Source of the DNA: Burkholderia paludis | GTDB taxonomy: Bacteria > Pseudomonadota > Gammaproteobacteria > Burkholderiales > Burkholderiaceae | NCBI RefSeq assembly: GCF_000732615.1 | Contig: NZ_JPGL01000012.1 | Span: 124,001-188,000, forward strand | DNA length: 64,000 bases | Direction: 5' to 3' | In this document: in pieces, positions 18,771-26,253 of the stretch | How positions within the stretch are numbered: position 1 is the stretch's first letter | Layout: the number at the start of each line of letters is the position of its first letter | Position numbers and translations under genes: made by a program | Notes under the pieces: model-generated | What the model was told of the DNA's origin: nothing | Databases searched by the model: none | What the model saw: the letters and a program-made list of their open reading frames with translations, nothing else

Positions 18771-19142
18771 ATGTTCGAAATCGACAAGCAATACACGCGC
18801 GAATTCATCCACACCGCCTGCGGCGGCAGCAAGCAGGCATTCCTGCCGACCAGGAACGGCAGGGTCGTGGCCGCCTGCCTGCGCGCGGACCTCAACCCGC
18901 ATGCGCCCGACGTGATCCTGTGCGACGGCAGCGCGTCCGCGCGCTCGGCCGGCAGGACGCTCGCCGCGCAGCGCGACGCGATCCCGGTGTTCATCCGGAT
19001 GGCCACCGATGCGTACCGCTTCGTCGGCCAGTACGTCGTCAGCGAATCGCTCACCGCGCCGCTCGACTGCGCGCCGTACGTACGCAACAGCGGCTTCACG
19101 CCCGCACAGATCTCGCGCGTGCTGAAGCTCAAACGCAGCTGA
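18771..19142 (+). CDS. conserved-looking protein of unknown function
   Basis: A 123-residue soluble protein without signal peptide. It starts MFEIDKQYTREFIHTACGGS and has a compact alpha/beta pattern: GRVVAACLRADLNP, VILCDGSASARSAG, DAIPVFIRMATDAYRFVGQYVV, then SGFTPAQISRVLKLKR at the end. The YRFVGQYVV strand and the Arg/Gly loop recall SRA-like or HNH-associated nucleic-acid-binding domains, but this is only a resemblance. The start has GGAG seven bases upstream. It may be the gene controlled by the structured leader. Confidence 0.75.
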   Translation: MFEIDKQYTREFIHTACGGSKQAFLPTRNGRVVAACLRADLNPHAPDVILCDGSASARSAGRTLAAQRDAIPVFIRMATDAYRFVGQYVVSESLTAPLDCAPYVRNSGFTPAQISRVLKLKRS

Positions 19143-19199
19143 CGCGCCGGCCGGGCGCATCCCGCGCCCGGCGCGGGCGTCTTTCATACAGGAGCAATC

Positions 19200-19418
19200 A
19201 TGCTTGGCTTCACGTTCTGGAAACACGTGATCGGCGCGCGAACCGATGCCATTCGCGACGACCGGACGATCGCGCACGACCGGCATCGCAGGATGTCGCG
19301 GACGCTCGTGCTGGCCAGCGCCGCGGTGGCGTTCGCGGCGATCGCGTTCGACGCGCCCGTGATCGGCATTTCGGTGTTTCTGCTGGCGACGCTGCCGTTC
19401 GTGCTGTCGGGCACCTGA
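19200..19418 (+). CDS. small two-span membrane protein, unknown function
   Basis: A 72-residue protein with a charged N-terminal half (ARTDAIRDDRTIAHDRHRR) and one long or two short hydrophobic segments (about residues 35-70). GGAG lies five bases before the ATG. It follows the 18771 gene by 57 bp on the same strand and may belong to the same transcript. I do not recognise the family. Confidence 0.6.
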   Translation: MLGFTFWKHVIGARTDAIRDDRTIAHDRHRRMSRTLVLASAAVAFAAIAFDAPVIGISVFLLATLPFVLSGT

Positions 19419-19551
19419 AGCCGCGCGTGCCGGGCCCGGCATCGGCCGTCGATCGATACGACATTTTAATACCGGGCCCCCGCGTCTCTGACACCGTCTT
19501 TACGCGCTTTTGTCTAGGATTTCCCTGTCATCCCGACACGGAGAAATCCGC

Positions 19552-20073
19552 ATGCAAACGCAACAGGCCGCCGCCGGCGGCCCATCCGACCTTCCCCATC
19601 GACGCGGCGGCACGCCGTTCGCGACCCGGCTCGCGCACGCGTGTCCGCCGGAGCGCATCCTGCTCGACGTGCCGGTCGAAAGCGCGATCCAGTTGTTCGA
19701 CCTCGCCGCGCAGTACATCGCGCGCGGCAGCGGCGTGTCCGCCGAGCGCATCCGGACCGAGCTGACGAAGCGCGAACAGCTCGGCTCGACCGGCCTCGGC
19801 CAGGGCGTCGCGATTCCGCATGCGCGGGTCGACGGGCTCCGCTCGGCCGCCGCGCTGTTCGTGCGCGCGCTGTACCCGTTCGCGTTCAACGCGCCGGACC
19901 GCAAGCCGGTGCGCGAGTTCATCGTGCTGGTGCTGCCGAAGGAGGACGACCGCGCGCACCTCGAACTGCTCGCCGACGCGGCGCGCTGCTTCAGCGACCG
20001 TCCGTTCCGGCAGGCGTCGCGCGATGCGCTGACGCCCGACGACATTCACCGTCTCATGCAACGCGCGAACTGA
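19552..20073 (+). CDS. PTS EIIA-Ntr-like (PtsN-type) protein
   Basis: Cytosolic EIIA fructose/nitrogen-type domain of 173 residues. The phosphorylatable His is in the motif GVAIPHARV (about residue 92), and the fold signatures QLFDLAAQYIA, LTKREQLGSTGLGQG and FIVLVLPKEDDRAHLELLADAARCF are intact. The N-terminal about 25 residues are an extra Gln/Ala/Pro-rich leader. PtsN proteins take phosphate from the Ntr phosphotransfer chain and regulate potassium and stress functions. The neighbour at 20121 is 47 bp downstream. This is probably a second PtsN paralogue. Confidence 0.88.
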   Translation: MQTQQAAAGGPSDLPHRRGGTPFATRLAHACPPERILLDVPVESAIQLFDLAAQYIARGSGVSAERIRTELTKREQLGSTGLGQGVAIPHARVDGLRSAAALFVRALYPFAFNAPDRKPVREFIVLVLPKEDDRAHLELLADAARCFSDRPFRQASRDALTPDDIHRLMQRAN

Positions 20074-20120
20074 CGCCGCACGGCGCGGCGACAGGCCCCT
20101 CTTCATTACTTCGGATTCCC

Positions 20121-21014
20121 ATGTTCCCAGACCCTGAAAGTCCCATTCCGACCTCGCGGCGCGTCGCCGGCCTGGCCCGCTCGCTGCCGTTCATGCAGGC
20201 GCTGCACGGGCAGACCGTCGTCATCGTCGACGGCGGCGCGACGAACGACGCGCGCGCGCGCCAGTCGCTCGCGCAGGACGTCGCGCTGCTCGCACTCACC
20301 GGCGTGCGTCCGATCGTGATCCAGGGCGTGCCGGCCGCGTCCGGCACGCCGTCGATCCACGTCGTGCACGCCGAGATGGCGGGCGTCAATCATGAACTGG
20401 TGCGCCTGATCGGCAGTCACGGCGCGAGGGCGATCGGCATCGACGGCCACGACGGCGGCCTGCTGGTCGCGAGCGCGGAATCCGGCTGCGACGGCACGGG
20501 CGCGGTCGCCCGGTTCGACGGCGCCGCGCTGGATGCGTTTCTCGCGAACGGGCTGGTGCCCGTCGTGATGCCGGTCGCCCCGGACGACGGAGGCCGCGAT
20601 CGCCTGCTGCGCCCGGAACGGCTCGGCAGCCTGTTCGCGCAGCGCACCGGCGCCGTCACGCTGGTGATGATGGTGAACGGCACGCTGCTGGGCGAACTCG
20701 GCGAACTGGCGGGGCTGTACGGCATCACCGAGCTCGAGCAATGGCTTGCCGAGCATCCGGCGGCGGCGGCGGCCCCGTGCGTGCGGGACGCGCTCGATGC
20801 GCTCGCGCACGGCGTGCAGAACGTCCATCTCGCCGATCTCGGGCAACCCGAATCGCTGATCGACGAACTGTTGACGGAGGAAGGATCGGGGGTGGTGTTC
20901 TGCCGGCGCGGCAACACCGACCTGCTGTCGGAAACCCGCCGCTACTTCGCGGATTCGGCCAGCGTGCTGCGCGACGGCTTCAGCGTCGAGCAGAAGCAGG
21001 TCGTGCGTTTCTGA
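20121..21014 (+). CDS. acetylglutamate-kinase-like protein with altered catalytic motifs
   Basis: Amino-acid-kinase-fold protein of 297 residues, most like N-acetylglutamate kinase or the kinase-like domain of ArgA. The fold is recognisable from ALHGQTVVIVDGG, LLALTGVRPIVIQG, VNHELVRLIGSHGARAIGIDGHDGGL, and the C-terminal ESLIDELLTEEGSGVVF. Active enzymes have Lys in the first strand (VIKxGG) and a HGGGP loop; here the first reads VIVDGG and the second IQGVPA. The usual catalytic Lys and glycine loop are therefore missing. There is no GNAT domain. It may be a regulatory or substrate-binding pseudo-kinase. It follows ptsN by 47 bp. Confidence 0.8.
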   Translation: MFPDPESPIPTSRRVAGLARSLPFMQALHGQTVVIVDGGATNDARARQSLAQDVALLALTGVRPIVIQGVPAASGTPSIHVVHAEMAGVNHELVRLIGSHGARAIGIDGHDGGLLVASAESGCDGTGAVARFDGAALDAFLANGLVPVVMPVAPDDGGRDRLLRPERLGSLFAQRTGAVTLVMMVNGTLLGELGELAGLYGITELEQWLAEHPAAAAAPCVRDALDALAHGVQNVHLADLGQPESLIDELLTEEGSGVVFCRRGNTDLLSETRRYFADSASVLRDGFSVEQKQVVRF

Positions 21015-21031
21015 CCGCGCGGCCATGAAGC

Positions 21032-21063
21032 GCCGGCGGCGACCCTTGCGGGCCGCCGCCGGC
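21032..21063. terminator. GC-rich hairpin between convergent genes
   Basis: Perfect 9-bp arms (GCCGGCGGC and GCCGCCGGC) with a short loop lie in the 57-bp gap between the convergent kinase-like and desulfurase genes. There is no T-run, so termination strength is uncertain. Confidence 0.45.
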
Positions 21064-21071
21064 GGACGGCC

Positions 21072-23084
21072 TCAGCGACGCGTCGCCAGACGCCGCACGA
21101 CGCGCACCAGCGCATCGACCTCGTCGCACGTGTTGTAGAACGCGAGCGACGGCCGCACCGTGGCCTCGAGCCCGAAACGCCGCAGGATCGGCTGCGCGCA
21201 GTGATGCCCCGAGCGCACCGCGATGCCCTCTTCGTTCAGCGCCTGCCCGACCTCCTCGGTCTCGTAGCCCTTCAGCACGAACGACAGCACGCTCGCCTTG
21301 TCGCGCGCGGTGCCGACCAGCCGCACGCCCGGCACCGGCGCGAGCACGCTCGTCGCATACGCGAGCAGGTCGTGCTCGTAGCGCGCGATGTTCTCGATGC
21401 CGATCCGGCTCACGTAGTCGAGCGCGGCGCCGAGCCCCACCGCATCCGCGATGTTGCCGGTGCCGGCCTCGAAGCGGTTCGGCGGCGGCTGGAACACCGT
21501 GCGCTCGAACGTCACGTCCGCGATCATGTTGCCGCCGCCCTGCCAGGGCGGCATGTCGTCGAGGATCGCGCGCTTGCCGTACACGACGCCGATCCCGGTC
21601 GGCCCGTAGATCTTGTGCCCGGAGAACACGAAGAAATCCGCATCGAGCGCCTGCACGTCCACGCGCATGTGCGAGATCGACTGCGCCCCGTCGACCAGCG
21701 CCTTCGCGCCCGCGCGATGCGCAAGCTCGACGATCTCCTTCACCGGCACGACCGTGCCGAGCGCGTTCGACACCTGCGTGACGGACACGATCTTCGTGCG
21801 GTCGTTGAGCAGCTTCCGGTATTCGTCGAGCAGAACCTGCCCCGAATCGTCGACCGGAATCACGCGCAGCTTCGCCCCCTTCTGCGCGGCAAGCTGCTGC
21901 CACGGCACGATGTTCGCGTGATGCTCGAGATGCGACACGACGATCTCGTCGCCTTCGCCGACGTTCTGCACGCCCCAGCTCTTCGCGATCAGGTTGATCG
22001 CCTCGGTCGTGCCGCGCACGAACACGATCTCGTCCGGCGACGAAGCGCCGATGAAGCGTTGCACGGTTTCCCGCGCGTGCTCGTACGCATCCGTCGCGCG
22101 GCCGGCCAGCGCATGCGCGGCGCGGTGGATGTTCGAGTTCTCGTGCGCATAGAAATACGCGAGCCGGTCGATCACCGCCTGCGGCTTGTGCGTCGTCGCC
22201 GCGTTGTCGAACCACACGAGCTGCTTGCCGTTCACGCGCTCCTGCAGGATCGGGAAATCGCGGCGGATCGCGTTGACGTCGAACGGCGGGTGCGCGCCGC
22301 CCGCCAGGGCGTGCGGCTCGGCGGCCCGTGCGTCGTCGATGAAGTAGCGCGGCACGTCCGTTCCCGGCGTGCGTGCGGACGGCGCGTCGCGACGCACCGC
22401 CAGCAGTTCGCGCAGCGCCTCCTCGCCCGGCAGCCCGAACGCTTCCGGCGACGCCAGGCCGTGCGACGGCACGACGATGTCCTGCGGCGTGGCCTGCCAG
22501 CCCTGCCGCGTACCGTCGGTGAAGTAGTACGGCGACGCGGCGGCCGGCGCGGCCTTCGCGCCCTCCTCCACGGTCACCGCATTCGCCTGCGGCACGCCGA
22601 GCGCCGCGCCGCCGATACGCGGCTCCAGCGCCGGCGCGATCGTCACCACGCTGTCGGGCAAACCGTTCTGCGCGGCCGCATGCGGCGCGAGCGCGGGCAC
22701 GCGGTTGCCGAGCGACAGCACGTGAGTCGGCGCCGACGGCGCGAGGTTCGCACCGGCCACCTTCCCCTGCGGCGGCGCGAAGCCCGGCACGCCCGTGCCC
22801 GTGCCGCCCGGCCCCGCGAGCGGCGAGCCGGCCGGTGCAGGATTGCTCACCGACGCGAGGATCGGCGCAGCCGCCGGCAGCGCCGACGGCACGCCGCCGA
22901 CCGCCCCGCTGCCCGCCGACACCTCGGGCGCGGTAGCCTGCCCCGGCGGCGTCGCGAAGAACTCGGACGCGAGCCGCGCGAGCATCGCCGGGTCGGGCAG
23001 GCCGGCCGGCAACGGCGGCGCGTGCGGCAACGCGGGTGCGTCGCCGCCCAGGCCCGGATTAACGGTAGGTGTCGGGATAGTCAT
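21072..23084 (-). CDS. cysteine desulfurase cargo of a family 2A encapsulin
   Basis: PLP enzyme of 670 residues that removes sulfur from cysteine. Residues 1 to about 260 are a low-complexity, Ala/Pro/Gly-rich domain, the hallmark of family 2A encapsulin cargo. It contains short conserved-looking islands: PAMLARLASEFFATPPG, SPYYFTDGTRQGW, GLASPEAFGLPGEEALREL and VPRYFIDDAR. The rest is SufS-like: HLEHHANIVPWQ, the PLP lysine in FSGHKIYGPTG (about 491) and the catalytic cysteine in SGHHCAQPIL (about 629). The ATG at 23084 lies inside the 3' end of the shell gene, a 26-bp overlap, so both are translated together. It provides sulfur to be stored inside the shell. Confidence 0.95.
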   Translation of the reverse strand: MTIPTPTVNPGLGGDAPALPHAPPLPAGLPDPAMLARLASEFFATPPGQATAPEVSAGSGAVGGVPSALPAAAPILASVSNPAPAGSPLAGPGGTGTGVPGFAPPQGKVAGANLAPSAPTHVLSLGNRVPALAPHAAAQNGLPDSVVTIAPALEPRIGGAALGVPQANAVTVEEGAKAAPAAASPYYFTDGTRQGWQATPQDIVVPSHGLASPEAFGLPGEEALRELLAVRRDAPSARTPGTDVPRYFIDDARAAEPHALAGGAHPPFDVNAIRRDFPILQERVNGKQLVWFDNAATTHKPQAVIDRLAYFYAHENSNIHRAAHALAGRATDAYEHARETVQRFIGASSPDEIVFVRGTTEAINLIAKSWGVQNVGEGDEIVVSHLEHHANIVPWQQLAAQKGAKLRVIPVDDSGQVLLDEYRKLLNDRTKIVSVTQVSNALGTVVPVKEIVELAHRAGAKALVDGAQSISHMRVDVQALDADFFVFSGHKIYGPTGIGVVYGKRAILDDMPPWQGGGNMIADVTFERTVFQPPPNRFEAGTGNIADAVGLGAALDYVSRIGIENIARYEHDLLAYATSVLAPVPGVRLVGTARDKASVLSFVLKGYETEEVGQALNEEGIAVRSGHHCAQPILRRFGLEATVRPSLAFYNTCDEVDALVRVVRRLATRR

Positions 23085-23991
23085 GGTACTTGGCGATTTC
23101 GACGTCATCGAGGACAGCCAGCGCATCCGGCGAATGGACCGCGAGCGAGCAGTACAGCGAGATCAGGTACGACGCGATCGCCTGATTGTTGATCCCCATG
23201 AAGCGCACCGACAGGCCCGGGCCCTGTTCGCCGGCCACGCCCGGCTGATACAGGCCGACGACGCCCTGCCGCTTGTCGCCGACGCGCAGCAGCAGGATCT
23301 TGGTCTTGCCGTCCGCGACCGGCACCTTGTCCGACGGGATCAGCGGAATGCCGCGCCACGTGATGAACTGCGAACCGAACAGGCTGACCGTCGGCGGCGG
23401 CACGCCGCGCCGCGTGCATTCGCGGCCGAACGCGGCGATCGCGAGCGGGTGCGTGAGGAAGAACGCCGGTTCCTTCCACACCTTGGTCAGCAGTTCGTCG
23501 AGATCGTCCGGCGTCGGCGCGCCCGTCAGCGGGAAGATCCGCTGTTCGTCGGTCACGTTCGCGAGCAGCCCGTAGTCCGGGTTGTTGATCAACTGGCTTT
23601 CCTGCAGCTCCTTGATCGTCTCGATCGTCAGGCGCAGCTGTTCCTTGATCTGGTCGTGCGGGCTGCTGTACAGGTCGGAGATCCGCGTATGCACGTCGAG
23701 CACCGTGCTCACCGCGTTCAGGAAATACTCGCGCGGCTGCTCTTCGTAGGGCACGAAGGTCTGCGGCAGCACGCTTTCGTCCTCGAGCTGCGTGCATGCG
23801 GCGCGCACGGCTTCCGGGTTCTTCACCTGGTTCAGGCGATAGATGCCGGCCTCGACCGGCACCCATTGCAGCAGATGGGTCAACCAGCGCGGCGTGATCG
23901 TGGAAAGCTGCGGGACGGTCTTGGTAGCGTTCGCTAGTTGGCGGGCGGCGTGATCGCTCAGCGCAGCCGTGCCGCTTGCAACGGTCGACAT
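23059..23991 (-). CDS. family 2A encapsulin shell protein (SrpI-like)
   Basis: HK97-fold shell protein of 310 residues that should self-assemble into a nanocompartment. Recognition rests on its close match to the SrpI-type family: LSDHAARQLANATKTVPQLS at the start, WVPVEAGIYRLNQVK, the RGVPPPTVSLFGSQFITWRGIPLIPSDK segment in the P/A-domain region, LLLRVGDKRQGVVGLYQPG, and the end YHDYPDTYR. Only cargo-carrying shells have the extended N-terminal arm seen here. It overlaps the desulfurase gene by 26 bp. The neighbourhood (serine acetyltransferase, rhodanese, desulfurase) is the characterised sulfur-storage arrangement. Confidence 0.95.
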   Translation of the reverse strand: MSTVASGTAALSDHAARQLANATKTVPQLSTITPRWLTHLLQWVPVEAGIYRLNQVKNPEAVRAACTQLEDESVLPQTFVPYEEQPREYFLNAVSTVLDVHTRISDLYSSPHDQIKEQLRLTIETIKELQESQLINNPDYGLLANVTDEQRIFPLTGAPTPDDLDELLTKVWKEPAFFLTHPLAIAAFGRECTRRGVPPPTVSLFGSQFITWRGIPLIPSDKVPVADGKTKILLLRVGDKRQGVVGLYQPGVAGEQGPGLSVRFMGINNQAIASYLISLYCSLAVHSPDALAVLDDVEIAKYHDYPDTYR

Positions 23992-24078
23992 GTGTAGCTC
24001 CGGGTTCTTAAGATGAAAAACGGGATTGCTTATGACGCTGGGTGATTATCGGAAGCGCGCGCCCGCCGGCTCAACATG

Positions 24079-24091
24079 CTATAGCCGTCAA
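24079..24091. promoter_or_regulatory. shared 13-bp element upstream of the encapsulin shell gene
   Basis: CTATAGCCGTCAA (TTGACGGCTATAG on the coding strand) lies 88 bp before the shell start and is repeated exactly at 25866-25878, upstream of the rhodanese gene. In this GC-rich genome a matching 13-mer with a CTATAG core is unlikely by chance. It may be an operator or promoter for the locus. Confidence 0.55.
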
Positions 24092-24128
24092 GTCGCGCGC
24101 AACCGAAAGGGAAATGAAACAGGCGGCG

Positions 24129-24350
24129 TCAGGTGACGTAGGCGCCCGGCAACAGCGTCGAGATCGACACGTCGAACGCCCGCGCGAGCTTGTCGGCCGT
24201 GACGATCGACGCGATCGCCTCGCCGCGCTCGATCTCGCCGACGTACGAGCGGTTCAGCCCCGCATGCTCGGCAAGCTGCTCCTGCGACCACGTGCGCGCT
24301 TCGCGCATCTTGCGCACGGTGGCGCCGAAGTGATGAATGAGATCGCTCAT
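24129..24350 (-). CDS. XRE-family helix-turn-helix regulator of the encapsulin locus
   Basis: Small 73-residue DNA-binding protein, almost entirely one XRE/Cro domain: FGATVRKMREARTWSQEQLAEHAGLNRSYVGEIERGE, split here only by description, with the recognition helix at LNRSYVGEIE. Its ATG overlaps the serine acetyltransferase stop (ATGA), and the shell gene follows 137 bp later. It is the obvious local regulator for the two repeated 13-bp elements. No effector domain is present, so its signal may be a partner or its own level. Confidence 0.9.
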   Translation of the reverse strand: MSDLIHHFGATVRKMREARTWSQEQLAEHAGLNRSYVGEIERGEAIASIVTADKLARAFDVSISTLLPGAYVT

Positions 24351-25297
24351 GACGCCACCTGTGCAACGGAAACCGGTTCCGCCGGCACGCGCGGCGCGGC
24401 GCTCGCCTCGCTGCGCAGCACGGCCTGGGTCACATTCGCGCCGGGCGGCACATCCTGCGTCAGCCACACGTTGCCGCCGATCACCGCGCCGCGCCCGATC
24501 GTCACGCGGCCGAGGATCGTCGCGCCCGCGTAGATCACCACGTCGTCCTCGACGATCGGATGACGGGCGAGCCCTTTCTCCAGATGGCCGGCCGCATCGC
24601 GCGGGAACCGCTTCGCGCCGAGCGTGACCGCCTGGTACACGCGCACGCGCTCGCCGATGATCGCCGTCTCGCCGATCACGACACCCGTGCCGTGGTCGAT
24701 GAAGAAGCCGCCGCCGATACGCGCGCCCGGATGGATGTCGATGCCCGTTTCCGCATGCGCCTGCTCGGCGATGATCCGCGCGAGCAGCGGCAGCCCGAGC
24801 CCGTACAGTTCGTGCGCGAGCCGGTGATGGATCATCGCGAGGATGCCCGGGTAGCACAGCAGCACCTCGTCGACGCTGCCGGCCGCCGGATCGCCGTGGA
24901 ATGCGGCCAGCACGTCGCTGTCGAGCAGCCGGCGAATCTCGGGGAGGCGGGCGGCGAACGCCTGCACCACCTCCGATGCGGGCTCGTCGACCGTTCCCGC
25001 CGCGCTGCGCTGGCGCGCCGCGTAGCGCAGCTCCAGCGTCACCTGCGCGAGCAGCGCGTTCAGTGCCGCATCGAGCGCATGCGCCACGTAAAAGTTCTCG
25101 CTCTCCTGGCGCAGGTCCGGCGGCCCGAGCCGCATCGGAAACAGCACGCCTTTCAGCGCGCCGACGATCTGCGCGAGCGCCTCGCGCGCCGGCAGGTCGC
25201 GCCCGCCCGGTTCGAGCGAGCGGCGCTGCTTCTCGCGCCACGCACGGCGCACGGTCTGGAGCGACTGGACAATTTCGGCGATATCGAATGCGGCCAT
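24347..25297 (-). CDS. epsC: serine O-acetyltransferase, EpsC type
   Basis: Left-handed beta-helix acetyltransferase of 316 residues that makes O-acetylserine, the cysteine precursor. The hexapeptide region is visible: DIHPGARIGGGFFIDHGTGVVIGETAIIG, with the catalytic His, and TIGRGAVIGGNVWLT. An extra helical N-terminal domain of about 170 residues (SLEPGGRDLPAREALAQIV...) marks the EpsC subfamily. It lies 27 bp after the rhodanese gene and overlaps the XRE gene by 4 bp. It supplies cysteine to the desulfurase cargo. Confidence 0.92.
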   Translation of the reverse strand: MAAFDIAEIVQSLQTVRRAWREKQRRSLEPGGRDLPAREALAQIVGALKGVLFPMRLGPPDLRQESENFYVAHALDAALNALLAQVTLELRYAARQRSAAGTVDEPASEVVQAFAARLPEIRRLLDSDVLAAFHGDPAAGSVDEVLLCYPGILAMIHHRLAHELYGLGLPLLARIIAEQAHAETGIDIHPGARIGGGFFIDHGTGVVIGETAIIGERVRVYQAVTLGAKRFPRDAAGHLEKGLARHPIVEDDVVIYAGATILGRVTIGRGAVIGGNVWLTQDVPPGANVTQAVLRSEASAAPRVPAEPVSVAQVAS

Positions 25298-25324
25298 CTG
25301 CGTGTTCCCCGTTCCGCTCGCCGA

Positions 25325-25795
25325 TCAGTCCTGCACCCAGGGCAGGCCGTGGCGCCGCCAGCCGTTGCGGCCGCCGCGGTGCTGCTGCTCGTCGAGGTCG
25401 CCCTCGAAACCCTCGAGTACGTTGAACACCTGCGTGAAGCCCGCCTTGGTCGCGGCCTCCGCCGCCTGCGCGGAACGGTTGCCGCTGCGGCACAGCAGCA
25501 GCACGACGGCATCCTTGCCCGTCTTCGCTTCGAGTTCGCGCGCGAAACGCGGATTGCGGGTCAGGCTCGTACCGGTTGCCCACGGTACGTGCAGCGATTC
25601 CGGCACGTGGCCGACGAACTTGCGCTCCTCTGCGGTGCGCACGTCGACCAGCACGGCATCGCCGGCGGAAAACAGCGCCCATGCGGCTTCGGGCGCCACG
25701 CCGCCCGCGTAGGGCGTGCCGGCTGCGGCGGCGGCCGCGCGGGCGTCTTCGAGCGCCTGCTGCGCGGTGGTTCGTTCTTCCAATGCATACGTCAT
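25325..25795 (-). CDS. rhodanese-domain sulfurtransferase of the encapsulin locus
   Basis: Single-domain rhodanese of 156 residues. It has GDAVLVDVRTAEERKFVGHVPES and the active-site loop LLCRSGNRSAQAA with the persulfide-carrying Cys. The C-terminal end (RGGRNGWRRHGLPWVQD) is typical for the GlpE-like subgroup in these loci. The ATG at 25795 begins the conserved protein; a longer frame upstream is not supported. It is the first gene of the operon and could move sulfur into or out of the compartment. Confidence 0.9.
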   Translation of the reverse strand: MTYALEERTTAQQALEDARAAAAAAGTPYAGGVAPEAAWALFSAGDAVLVDVRTAEERKFVGHVPESLHVPWATGTSLTRNPRFARELEAKTGKDAVVLLLCRSGNRSAQAAEAATKAGFTQVFNVLEGFEGDLDEQQHRGGRNGWRRHGLPWVQD

Positions 25796-25865
25796 GACGC
25801 TTCCTTGTCCTTGTATATTGGTATGACAAAAACCTGGGAGGCGGCCCGTGCAGCTGTTGTGCAGT

Positions 25866-25878
25866 CTATAGCCGTCAA
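25866..25878. promoter_or_regulatory. shared 13-bp element upstream of the rhodanese gene
   Basis: Exact second copy of CTATAGCCGTCAA, in the same orientation relative to transcription as the copy before the shell gene. It lies 71 bp before the rhodanese start. Confidence 0.55.
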
Positions 25879-26132
25879 CGTCACTATGCGAGTGCGCTAC
25901 GGGAAGCAGAACCAATAAAAATTCATTTCCTAATCAGCGTCGGGAGATAGGCAATCGCAGAGGCGAACAATCGCGTGCACTGTTGCATGGCGAGACGTCA
26001 GGACGATGAAAAGGGCCGGATGGCATGCAGCCGTCCGGGGAGGACGGCACGCGCGGAATCGCCGGGCGGGATCCCGCGGGATGAAACGCCGGCTTGCCGG
26101 GACAAGCTTGCAGTCACTTCATGATTGCATCC

Positions 26133-26204
26133 GGCGTTTCGGCGTTTCGGCGTTTCGGCGTTTCGGCGTTTCGGCGTTTCGGCGCTTCGGCGCTTCGGCG
26201 CTTC
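26133..26204 (+). repeat. tandem octamer repeat (nine units)
   Basis: Six perfect copies of GGCGTTTC are followed by three copies of GGCGCTTC without interruption, 72 bp in total. It is a variable-number tandem repeat candidate in the intergenic gap downstream of the 26254 hydrolase gene. Confidence 0.95.
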
Positions 26205-26253
26205 GCGCCCCGCCCGCGCCACGCGACCGTCCGGCCGCGCGACATCGCACCGC

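Larger units (their letters stand above)
25796..26253. other. encapsulin-operon promoter region and octamer repeat tract
   Basis: This 458-bp gap holds the presumed promoter of the rhodanese-led operon (with the 13-bp element at 25866-25878 and a GTCATACCAATATAC segment close to the start codon) and, further right, a tandem octamer array. No additional coding gene was seen. Confidence 0.6.

Noticed and set aside
21201..23192. A 663-codon plus-strand frame over the desulfurase
   Set aside because: Arg/His-rich shadow of the minus-strand desulfurase gene.
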